This document shows positions 10,421 through 19,471 of a stretch of 64,000 nucleotides of DNA, in pieces. Positions within the stretch are counted from its first letter, which is position 1. Each line of letters opens with the position of its first letter. Both the position numbers and the translations under genes were made by a program. The notes beneath the pieces were generated by a model. That model made no database searches, was not told the DNA's origin, and saw only the letters and a program-made list of their open reading frames with translations. Location of the stretch: the NCBI GenBank assembly GCA_019775845.1, contig JADQAV010000031.1, forward strand, positions 186,138 through 250,137, given 5' to 3'. The stretch is from Myrmaecium sp. VS I D KN 1. Lineage: Eukaryota; Ascomycota; Dothideomycetes; Valsariales; Valsariaceae.

Positions 10421-12974
10421 TCTATGCCGGCCTTTACTACAGGTCCTATCAGCTGGCATTACTTTATGCGCCTCTGTATCCGTAGTGTAGAGAAAGAACA
10501 AAAGCAGTGTGAATGCCAACCACTAGGTAGCCCTGCGAGCCTGATGAAGAACATCGGTCGCATCATCCGGCGTTCTGATTGGCCAACACACATGCAGGGT
10601 TATGCAGGTCCTCAAGAAAACCGTGGGTCGGCTCTTGAACCCTGCTGAAGGGAAGGGAGTCGTCTTCCCCCGGTTAGCCATAACGAGGCATTGAGGGCGA
10701 GAGAAGGCGAAAGTGGTCGGTCAATGACGGGATACCAAAAGGTCGAGTTCGCGCGATGCGAGCTAGTCACCGTAGCTGGGGGTGGAGATCTTTTTAGCCC
10801 TGGATACAGTAAATACTGGGAATCGCGGAGCGAGTGTTTCACTTGCGGGTATCGCGTTAGGTTCGGATAATGGGAGGTTGGTAGCGGGAAGCAGGTTAGT
10901 GTGGGGGTCTTCTTTTTTTCATGACGATACTTCGGCTCCGGATGCGAGGGAGGGTGTAGGCTCAGGATCCGAGCCAACGTTCGTGCCCTTGCTGATGGAT
11001 GGATCGTTTCATTAATTGTGAGCAGTGGCGAAGATTCCCGTGGCACAGCAACTCTGCGGTCAGTCATCCTGCCAATGTTCCGGACAAGTAACAAATGTGA
11101 GTATACATAGGTATACATAATGCTTTTCCGCTGTTCTGTTGCGGTGGGAGGTCATGCGGGCCACAGTTAACCCGAGAGTCGGACGGTGATAGCAACGGCT
11201 AGGATGGAGGGAGTTAGCGGCCGCGATGCGAGATCAAAACCCCGGCGATTATGACGTGCCTCCTGACGCTCCGTCTGTCCCAGGGAAGCGTCTCGGGAGG
11301 AGCGAGCGCGAGCGAACGGTCAAAGGGTCAGAGCGTGATGCGAAAAGGGCGAGGGAAGGCTCAAGCGGCCCGCCTTACGGCCTATTCTTAGACCTCGCTT
11401 GCCCACCGACCGCACTTTTTTAGCGGATCCAAGGCTTTCGCTTCCACACGCCCAGCAAACGGGGGTTTGTCAAGGTGGTCGGAGTAGTTTAGTAGTCTCG
11501 AGATGTCGTCGGGGTAAGTCATGGTGTGTTCGCAGCAGAGCTGAAAATAGCTTTATCGTCGAGAAGGGGCAGACGGCAGCCAAAATACGACCGTATCGAT
11601 TACTGCAACATCAGATGCGAACACGGCTGCTGCTGGGAGGCGAAGAGCGAGCGTTCACGCAGGGGCGGGAGCCGACAAGATGGTAAGGAGTACCAGCCAC
11701 GTTGGGTGGAACACGAGGCTTTGTTGGTATGGGAAGGAAGCATTAGGTAGTAGAGATGAGCAGGATCGTATCACTGGAGAGTCAGCGAAGACCCAACGTG
11801 GTGTAGTAGTATCTACCTAGCAGAGCTCTCCAAAAGGTGACAGGTTGGAGATGGGTGAAGTTCGGGTAAGGCAGCCACGGACCCTGAACGATCCTCGCTC
11901 GGCAAGTTTCAGGTTTCTATTTTTATGTGGGCTCGGATGGCCCGTTCCGACCTCAATATCTGCCGCCCTCAGGCTGCCATCATGGTATGGTGGTCTTCAC
12001 CTTGGGACAGAGTGCTACTATGCAGCCGTTTCATCGAGGACCTGTGAGGGACTGAGGCATCGTCCTTCCGCCGAGATGCCACCGTCTCTGCCCTACCTAA
12101 CTATTGCACCACAATCCGAGTCCGGCTGCCGAGCTCATGCAGGTCCACTCCTCTCGTCCTCGGAGAGCCATGGTCAACCGGTTCACTCAGGTCTGCGTGC
12201 GGAGCGTGCTGGGTGTGCATGGTGCCGGACCGCACTTCAAGCTGACTCCAGGTGTACCCGCTCATCCCCAGCCGTCACCACGAAACAGGAAAACTTGCCC
12301 GAATCGGCATGATCCTCGCCGCCGGCTTTGCTTGTTTCGACTTTGCTCGCCCCGTGCCGAGTTGGCGATCGAATCCTTCAGCGACCTTGACATCCTCCCG
12401 CCCACCTGCGCTCGTTCCTATCTAGCCTGACGGACCGGGGGAGGGCGGATGGGCTGTGACGGGGATACAGTACTGGGAGGGTAGGCAAAAGGCAAAGTGA
12501 TCATGCCCTCAGGGTCCCGAACGGAGAATCGAAGGTGATATCAATGGGAGTAAGAGAGAGGTTGCATCGACTGACGACCGACAGCGCCGTATCTTCGCCA
12601 TCAGATCAGGATGACTGTTTTCGATGCGCGTGTGCCGAAGATGGTGGCCCTCCGTTGCCCCCACACGTCCAAGGCCTGTGTGATCCGGAGCGGTGCCGTC
12701 CAGCGGCCTTCGTATCCCCTCTAGCAGACAGAACCTGCCCACCTACTACCGGAAAAAGCATATACCCTAAACATCTCTTCCCCCCGTCTCCCCCCGTCTT
12801 TCTCTCAACTCCAATCAATGCGTTTAGCCGCGGTCCATGAGTTCGCATTCCTTTCCAATCACGTTTCCCCGAGTTGATGGTTACATTCACGCACCGCGCT
12901 TTGGCCCGAACCGTTCGCGATGGCTTTCACCATGCTCCCCATCGCTATCCGCCGACTCTGGCCGTTTCGCGATG

Positions 12975-12980
12975 TATAAA
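12975..12980 (+). promoter_or_regulatory. TATA box candidate for the borosin gene
   Basis: TATAAA lies in GCGATGTATAAAGCTATC, 212 bases upstream of the ATG at 13192, and a pyrimidine-rich stretch follows. This spacing would allow a transcription start near 13010 and a leader of roughly 180 nt. Clear TATA boxes usually mark regulated rather than housekeeping genes in fungi; the assignment is by position and sequence only. Confidence 0.45.
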
Positions 12981-13191
12981 GCTATCGTCGTCCGGCCCCT
13001 CAGTCAGTCAAGAAGTCTTCAGAGCATCTCTCTTCCGTCACATTCGCTGATTCTCGTTCGCTTTCCTCTTCGTTATTCACACTCGCTACAGACTCCCACA
13101 TCCATTCGCTACCCGCCTTCGCGCACCGTTCCATTCGCTATAACCATCGGTTGCACACTCAGCCTTGCGGTTCGACACGCGCTAGCCCGAT

Positions 13192-15312
13192 ATGTCCGTC
13201 TCACCCGCATCCGCCATGAAACCAACGACGTCCGGCCCTGCAGACGGCCTCAGGCAGCCTGACGGCCATGCCCGCACCGGGACCGGTTCCTTAGTCATCG
13301 CCGGCTCCGGGATTGCCAGCGTGGCCCACATGACGCTGGAAACGCTGCAGCATATCAAGCAGGCCGACAAGGTCTTCTACCTCGTCTGTGATCCCGTCAC
13401 CGAGGCCTTCCTGCAGGAGCATAGCAAAGAACACCATGACCTCAACATCCTCTACGACACCCACAAGCCGCGGATGGAGACCTACGTGCAGATGGCCGAG
13501 GTCATGCTCAAGGAAGTCCGCCGCGGCTTCTCCGTCGTCGGTGTCTTCTACGGCCATCCGACAGTCTTCGTCTATCCGACTCGTCGTGCCATTGCAATTG
13601 CCTTGGAAGAAGGCTATCCGGCCAAGATCCTCCCCGGAATCTCTGCCGAAGACTGCATGTTTGCCGACCTAAACATCGATCCCAGCGACCCTGGCTGTGT
13701 CACTTACGAAGCCACCGACTTCCTCGCCCGCGATCGCGCGCTGGATGTGAACAGCCACTTGATCCTGTGGCAGGTCGGTTGCGTCGGTGTTCGGGACCTG
13801 AACTTCCAGAATGAGCATTTCAACTCTCTTGTCGCCAGGCTGGAAGCCGAGTATGGCCCGGACCACTCGATCATCCATTACATGGCTCCTGTGCTCCCGC
13901 AGGACAAGACCGTCATGGACCGCTTCTCCGTGAAGGAGTTGCGCAGCCCTGAGGTCCAGCGCCAAGTTACCTCTTGCTCGACTTTTTATATTGCTCCAAA
14001 GGGCCCAGCGCCCTTGAAACGCGATATAGCTATCGCTCTGGGTATCATCAAAGACTCCCAGCAGCCTACTCCCACGATGTCCCAACTGCCCTACAACTCC
14101 TCTTTCCGCCACTCCAACCTCGATCTCCCTACGCGACCTGCCTACGGAACCTTCGAACGCCGCGCTGTCGAAGAGTTGGGGAACCACACTACCCCCTCCA
14201 TCTACCGCGGTCTTCACGCAACCCCTGCCATGAAGCGCTTGACTATCGCTCTTTCAACTGATCCTTCCCTTTCGCGCAACTACATGCAGGATCCGTCCCA
14301 CATCATCAAGAACACCCCCGGCTTGTCAGCCAAGGAAGCTCTTGCTCTTCTCCGCCGTGACCCCGGATTAGTCCGCGCAGTCATGCGCGACGATGTCTCC
14401 ACCGAGACCCCTTCATCCTCTAACACCTCAGACCACGCCGTCAACACCGAGAACCCCGACGCACCAACCCCTCCCGCTTCCGCCATCTCCAAGCGCCGCA
14501 GCGATATCGTTGTCGTCCCATCCGGCACGGACGATTTCCTCGAGTCTCCCCCATCCTCCCCACGCACCCCGCAGCGTAAATCGGCGATTCTCGTCGTCGA
14601 TGCTCTCGAAGCGACTACGGGCCAAGAACGTGGTGTTGCTAGCTCGCAAGGTTCTCGCGAAGCCGGCATTGAAACATCTGCCGGCTTCCTGCGCGAGTCG
14701 CCGATTATCGTGTACCCGAATGCTCCGGAGACTGCGGATGACGGTGAAACGTCTGCTGGCTTCCTTCGCGAGTCGCCGATTATCGTGTATCCGAACGCTC
14801 CGGAGACTGTGGATGACGGTGAACCATCTGCTGGCTTCCTTCGCGAGTCGCCGATTATCGTTTACCCGAACGCTCCTGAGACTGTGGACGACAGTGAAAC
14901 AACTACTGGCTTCCTTCGCGAGTCGCCCATCATCGTTTACCCCAACGCTCCAGAGACTCCCGACGATGACTCCGACAGTCGGGACCAGCACGCTTATCGC
15001 AACTCCGCCATTGTCGTCGTGCCCTCCTCTCCAGAGAGCCCCGACGGCGATGACGGCAAAAAGAACGCCGACGCAGCGTCGGGGGTCCCGGGAAAAACCA
15101 GCTCCCCTTCCCCCATTGCCTGCCAGCGCACCTCCTCCATCGTAGTCTCCGCAGCCACGCTCGGTCCCTTCGACGACAACAACAACAACGAGGCCAACCC
15201 CACCCACAGCCACCGAAACACCGCCATCGTGGTCGTCGCAGCCGAACTCACCGGCGGCGCGACCGGCATGCCAGGTATGACCTCGGGCCGCGCTGCCATC
15301 GCAGTCGCCTAA
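13192..15312 (+). CDS. Borosin precursor: OphMA-like alpha-N-methyltransferase fused to a multi-core peptide tail
   Basis: An intronless 706-residue frame. Residues about 30-285 are a tetrapyrrole-methylase (SAM) fold closely resembling the omphalotin precursor OphMA: GSLVIAGSGIASV, VFYLVCDPVTEAF, VVGVFYGHPTVFV, LPGISAEDCMFADL, PGCVTYEATDFL, HLILWQVGCVGV. By alignment from memory, OphMA catalytic R72 and Y76 correspond to R94 and Y98 here, Y66 to Y88, and Y98 to Y120; OphMA Y63 is Asn85. Residues about 341-399 match the OphMA clasp (MKRLTIALSTDPSL ... RRDPGLVRAVM). After a Pro/Ser linker, residues 435-706 hold nine or ten hydrophobic units beginning Arg-x-[Ser/Thr]-x-Ile. Borosins methylate backbone amides of their own C-terminal core, which is then released as a peptide. 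There is no signal peptide. The first in-frame ATG is used; M9 is an alternative. No peptidase gene is adjacent. The enzyme assignment is strong; which residues are methylated is inference. Confidence 0.93.
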   Translation: MSVSPASAMKPTTSGPADGLRQPDGHARTGTGSLVIAGSGIASVAHMTLETLQHIKQADKVFYLVCDPVTEAFLQEHSKEHHDLNILYDTHKPRMETYVQMAEVMLKEVRRGFSVVGVFYGHPTVFVYPTRRAIAIALEEGYPAKILPGISAEDCMFADLNIDPSDPGCVTYEATDFLARDRALDVNSHLILWQVGCVGVRDLNFQNEHFNSLVARLEAEYGPDHSIIHYMAPVLPQDKTVMDRFSVKELRSPEVQRQVTSCSTFYIAPKGPAPLKRDIAIALGIIKDSQQPTPTMSQLPYNSSFRHSNLDLPTRPAYGTFERRAVEELGNHTTPSIYRGLHATPAMKRLTIALSTDPSLSRNYMQDPSHIIKNTPGLSAKEALALLRRDPGLVRAVMRDDVSTETPSSSNTSDHAVNTENPDAPTPPASAISKRRSDIVVVPSGTDDFLESPPSSPRTPQRKSAILVVDALEATTGQERGVASSQGSREAGIETSAGFLRESPIIVYPNAPETADDGETSAGFLRESPIIVYPNAPETVDDGEPSAGFLRESPIIVYPNAPETVDDSETTTGFLRESPIIVYPNAPETPDDDSDSRDQHAYRNSAIVVVPSSPESPDGDDGKKNADAASGVPGKTSSPSPIACQRTSSIVVSAATLGPFDDNNNNEANPTHSHRNTAIVVVAAELTGGATGMPGMTSGRAAIAVA
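14494..15309 (+). other. Multi-core region of the borosin precursor
   Basis: Residues 435-706 of the precursor. An arginine sits exactly four residues before the Ile of an Ile-aliphatic-Val run nine times: R435 (SDIVVVPSG), R462 (SAILVVDAL), R501, R526, R551 and R576 (all SPIIVYPNAPE), R603 (SAIVVVPSSPE), R646 (SSIVVSAAT) and R675 (TAIVVVAAE). A degenerate tenth copy, RAAIAVA at R700, forms the exact C-terminus. Arginine codons start at 14494, 14575, 14692, 14767, 14842, 14917, 14998, 15127, 15214 and 15289. Segments between cores are rich in Asp, Glu, Ser, Thr, Pro and Gly. The first two cores are preceded by dibasic pairs (KRR, RK); the rest by a single Arg. Confidence 0.8.
14674..14973 (+). 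repeat. Four 75-bp in-frame tandem repeats encoding identical cores
   Basis: Four consecutive 25-codon units encode residues 495-519, 520-544, 545-569 and 570-594. Each reads roughly TSAGFLRESPIIVYPNAPET followed by an acidic D-rich end. The RESPIIVYPNAPET part is identical at protein level in all four, while changes are confined to the linker and to a few third codon positions. This indicates recent duplication or homogenisation by unequal exchange, in contrast to the outer, diverged cores of the same tail. Confidence 0.95.
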
Positions 15313-16242
15313 AACCCTCCTTCGCCATTTCACACAAGCGTTTTTTCCCGGATCTCCCTCTCCCCCCCTTCCTCGGTCCTTGTCTTTCATTCATTCATCC
15401 CCCCTTTTTTTCCGTTGTGGAGGAGCTAATCGTTATTCCCCCCTTTTTTTCTCCTTTTCCTCTCTGCGGAGAGCGAGAGGGGAAAAAAAATTTCGGTTTG
15501 GTTTTTTGGTGGTCTTTTAGGATCTCAGTTCTATCATCGTTTTTCCAGTGCTGAGCACAACGCTGTCGCTCGAGAGGCTGGGGATAAGGGTACGGAAAGG
15601 AGGAAGTAGTGTTGATCGGCTTCGCGGACTGGTTGCTCTGTGCAGTCCATCGACAGCGGGAGCATTCTCTATCACCGGCTCAGACGGGACGTCCATGGCC
15701 ACTCCTCCTCTCACGCCTTCCTATCTCCCTCCACCCTTCCCTTCAAAGTGGCACGCCTCTCATCGGTCACCACTCCTTCCACAACCACAGTGGACACGCG
15801 CGCGTGCGCATCATCCAACATTCTTTCCTCTTCTACCCCCGGGGTCCCCTCGATTGTCCTTCCTTTCCTGCTTCCCATCGCATGATACCCCGGAAACCTC
15901 TTCTTTCTTTTCGTTCGTACGTTCCTTTTTCGCCCTTTGTTTTTTCTTTTTCCCCCCACCATTGTCTTCCAGGATCTGAGCAAACTCCTGTTTTCAGGGG
16001 TGTGTGGGGGATCCTGGTGGATGGCTAGGGAAGGGAAACATTGTACGCGTCTTTTTTACTGCTATAGCGTTTCATGCCTATTCTGCGCCTTCACTAGGGA
16101 GGACGGATGGGTGCAAAAATTTCAGACGCTCTTTATACGCTATGCTATCCTTCTTGCCTTTACTCTAGTGCTAATTATCTGATGGCAGGGGGTTTATTAA
16201 TCTTCCAAAGCCCTCTAGAACATCTAACTTTCCCTTTCTATA
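15313..16242. other. Intergenic between convergent borosin and BOR1 genes
   Basis: The first 250 bases after the borosin stop are very pyrimidine-rich with T runs (CCCCTTTTTTTCC), as in many fungal 3' untranslated regions. The remainder is mixed sequence with overlapping short frames and no protein similarity that I recognise. Confidence 0.5.
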
Positions 16243-18617
16243 CTAACGTTCCGCTTTCTCCCCTCCCTCGCCGCGGTCCTTTGCCCTCCCTTCGTTCCCC
16301 AGCCCATGTTCCACCGTAACCTCATCTCCCCGCCCACCACCGCTTCTCCTCCGCTCCTCCCTCTCACAATCCCTCACCCTCCACTCCTCATCCCCACCAC
16401 CCCCCTCCCTCCCACCACCAACACCATGCGCACCCCCCACACTCTCCATCACAAACGCCCCCGCCGTCGGCTCATCCAGCACCGCCAAAGCCTCGGGCCG
16501 CCAAAAAAAGCGAGGCATGAGCCAGGTGCGGACGGGGATGAGAGCGAGGATGACGACAGGGAAGCCGATGGCGGCGACGGTCTGGGTGAGGGCGAAGGTG
16601 GCGGCGAAGCCGAGGAGCGCGAAGGCGACGAAGGCGGCGGTTTCGCGGCGGCCGCGGGGGGTGGCGGTGAGGCGGGTGAGCGGGTCGTCGTCGTGGCGGT
16701 GACGCAGTAGCAGTAGGGTTGGGTCGGTGAAGAGGTGCAGGAGCTTGTGGGTGAGGCCGTTGGCTTCGAGGGCTTGGATGCCCATGACGAAGAAGAGGCC
16801 GGCGAGCACGGCTTGGGGGATCAGGTGGAGGACGATGAGGAGGGGGCCGGTCATGGTGCCGAGGGTCAGGAGGCCCTGCGCGAGGTTGGAGACGCGCTGC
16901 TCGACGACGTGGGAGATGGTGCGGTGGGGTCGGGTGGGGGGTGTTTGTTGTTGTTTTTCGGGGTCTGCTGGGGAGTCGGCGACGGCGGTCGAGGAGGATG
17001 ATGTGGAGGCGTCGATGACGGTGTGTGTTACGCAAAGTGAGGTAGTGTGGAAGGGGGCTTGAGGGATGAGGCCGTTGGGAAAGGGAAGTCCGAGGAGGCC
17101 TGCGACGCCGGTGGTGATGCCGAGAAGGAAGAGGTCCCAGTGGAAGCCAGCGGGTTTGCGGAGGGGAAATTCGCTCCCTTGGGCGATCAGAGACGAGACT
17201 ATGGATGAAGCTTAGTATAGGTACTCGAGGGCGGTCATAGACAACATACCATTGTGATCAAAATAGAAAAGGATGGTCAACAGGACCGCAAACGGGATGG
17301 CAAGGAAAACATCGCCGACGTCAATCTTCCAGAAGTCGACGAACCAGCCGCGATCGGTGGTGGGAAAGAAGGCCTTGCCCGTCGGCAAAGTCTGCAGATC
17401 TACACTACGCATCTTGCCGATATGAACAAAGCCGGTGAAGAACACCACGCACAGAGGAGTGCCGTAGTCCTCGATGAACTTGCGGATGTGGCGCGGGAAC
17501 AGTTTCGAGTGTCCGATGACTCCACAGCCATAGGCGGCCATAAGGAAAAGCAAAGAAACCATGATACTGAGGTAAGCCGCGGTGTCTGGATTCGACCCAT
17601 CCGATACGTCCCATTGCCGGGTCAGCACCTGAACGCCTTTTTGGAGATAGATGAAAGCGACGTAGAAGCCGAAGATGTCGCAGCTGAAGCGTGTCACATA
17701 TCTGAGGCCAATGCAAGCATTGGAGATGGCGAGGATCCAGTGGAAAAGAAGGGACCAACTACGCCGGTTAGCATATCCGTCGGTCTCATCTACGAGGGGT
17801 CATATCTCACAGTCCGATCCAGCACATGAATGCAAAATAATTAGTCCCTCTCGGGGTGATGATATCGTACACCGTGTAATTGAACACCGTTATCGGACCT
17901 GGACGAGTCAGCACCGGTACACACATTTCTCCACAGGAAGAAAAGAACTGTCCATACTCACCAGTAACACCCACAATGACCAGCGGTTGCGCCGCAAAAA
18001 TGGAAAACACCACCGCGCCCAGAACGGACGATAACAACACCTCGTTAACGCCAAAGCTCATATCCGTCTTCGAGAACATATCAAGCGAGAAGGCAAGGGC
18101 CGGCATGATACTAGAGTAAATTCCAAGCAAATCAGCAAACCAAAATCCGCCGCACACGCTTACGAAAGGAAAACGGCACTCAACACAACGCCGCACAGGA
18201 ACTCTCGACGGGAAGACCAAGACCAAGACGACAACCTACGTACTTAGCAAAATACATATACACCGTCGCCGGCACGACCCGATAATCCCACGCGTCCGTC
18301 CAGTCGCTCGCGTAGTACGGCAGTCGACGTCGCACGTCCGCGACCATGCCCCGGAAGACATGGATCCGCCACCATGCCTCCGGCTCTTCACCTTCTCGCG
18401 TCTGCCCGTGCTCGTGCTCGCGGGGTGTCGGACTCGAGGCGCGGCGCGCGGCAGGTTGTACGTCGCCCACCGGCTCGTCGTCTTGTGCATCGTGGATGTG
18501 GCGCGCGCGGGAGGAGTCGAAGGGGATGCGGTGACGCAGCGGCCTTTGGTGTATTGGTGATGTGGCGGAGGGGTTGTTGTTGTCGTCGTCGGCGGCGGCG
18601 GCGGCGGTGGTTGTCAT
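16243..18617 (-). CDS. BOR1: Bor1-type HCO3-/borate transporter family membrane protein
   Basis: Five exons (18617-18244, 18110-17962, 17898-17811, 17758-17250, 17198-16243) with consistent phases give 691 residues. After a polar N-terminal tail, the SLC4-like transporter core is clear: YYASDWTDAWDYRVVPATVYMYFAN, IMPALAFSLDMFSKTDMSFGVNEVL, QPLVIVGVTG, PITVFNYTVYDII, YVTRFSCDIFGFYVAFIYLQKG and LGLPFPNGLIPQAPFHT. Multiple hydrophobic segments run through exons 2-5. Yeast Bor1 exports borate across the plasma membrane; plant and fungal relatives act similarly, but anion specificity is not readable here. The last 60 residues are a Gly/Arg/Glu-rich cytosolic tail. The acceptor of exon 2 was chosen because it restores YFAN-IMPALAF. 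Nothing links it to borosin chemistry, where boro- is unrelated to boron. Confidence 0.9.
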
Positions 18618-19471
18618 GGTTTTTGTCTTGTCTTCGTGCGGCGTCGAGTCGGTGTGAGGGAGCGGAGGGATTGATGATGTCAGGGGAAGGAGAAACAGCG
18701 ATTGAACGACTCGGAGTGAGCAGCCGCCATCGGCGAGGGTATCGGAATGAGACTTTAGGGAGGGAAGGATTGTGCGATTGGCATGGTGAGGGTAGGAATT
18801 GCGGTTTCTATACAGGAGTACTACTGTAGGTAGGACGTCGGCCTGTCGGGATAACAAGCCGTCTGGACCCTGGCCGGGCGGCAAGCGAAAGGCGGAAGCG
18901 GAGGCGGAGGCGGAGGCGGAAGCGGAGGCGGGACGGACTTGGCATGTGTAGTTCACCTAAATATCACCGCAATGACAAGGACATCATCTATACTCAAGAT
19001 GCAAAATCACACGCATAGAACCGGAAGTATTACATTTTCATAACCTTTTCCCTTAACGTCCGTCACCTCTGGAAAAAAAGAAAGCATCATTTGATAAAGA
19101 AACTAGAGAAGCACGAGCGAGCAACAACCCAGGCGCATTATCCCTCAATCCATACGCGTCATTGCGCGATCCTCAAAGATCTCCACCATCGAGATATTCC
19201 AGACAAGTCGTCAAATCCATGAACGCCTTTCCTGCCCAAACCTCAATCGGCTCAAGCATATTCTCAGGCATGGAACTCCAGATGTTGGATAGCTAGATCG
19301 CAATCGCTGAACCGAAAGCAACGTGAAAGTCGACGGACCAGCTTCTCAGGAGGGGAACGCCGAGATCCGACACGAATCCTCAAGTGTAGAAGATCAGACG
19401 GCTGCCCACGGAGAAAGGGAGGGGAGAGATCGGTAGCCATGATCAAGAGGCAGCATCACACGCCGGTCCAC
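18618..19471. other. Intergenic; BOR1 leader and SPP1 3' flank
   Basis: The stretch holds a purine-rich hexamer tract (GGAGGC/GGAAGC units) at about 18891-18932. No conserved protein is visible; a 60-codon minus-strand frame at 19264-19446 could at most be an extra 3' exon of the neighbouring PHD gene, but nothing supports this beyond a GTGAGT near that gene's stop codon. Confidence 0.45.

Larger units (their letters stand above)
9996..13191. other. Long intergenic region upstream of the borosin gene
   Basis: At 3.2 kb this is the longest gap in the window. It contains an AT-rich island at about 10190-10420 (listed separately), then mixed-composition DNA to 12900 with no frame resembling a protein family. 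Frames of 95-155 codons are present but overlap equally open frames and lack any motif. From about 12900 to 13191 the sequence becomes pyrimidine-rich and carries a TATAAA element plus several TTCGCT words, consistent with a core promoter and leader for the gene at 13192. Confidence 0.5.

Noticed and set aside
11845-12430. Two overlapping frames of 155 and 108 codons in the borosin upstream gap
   Set aside because: The translations have no domain character, overlap in different frames and lack splice-consistent extension; treated as non-coding.
14494-14601. Kex2 processing sites (KRR, RK) before the first two cores
   Set aside because: Only two of ten cores have dibasic pairs and the protein has no signal peptide, so it should not meet Kex2 in the Golgi.
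13192-15312. Reading the gene as a plain tetrapyrrole methylase (siroheme, diphthine or cobalamin type)
   Set aside because: The fold is shared, but the OphMA-specific Arg/Tyr positions, the clasp helices and the repeated hydrophobic tail are not found in those enzymes.
16243-18617. Functional link between the Bor1 exporter and the neighbouring borosin
   Set aside because: The name borosin comes from ouroboros, not boron, and Bor1 is a conserved single-copy transporter; adjacency is most likely chance.
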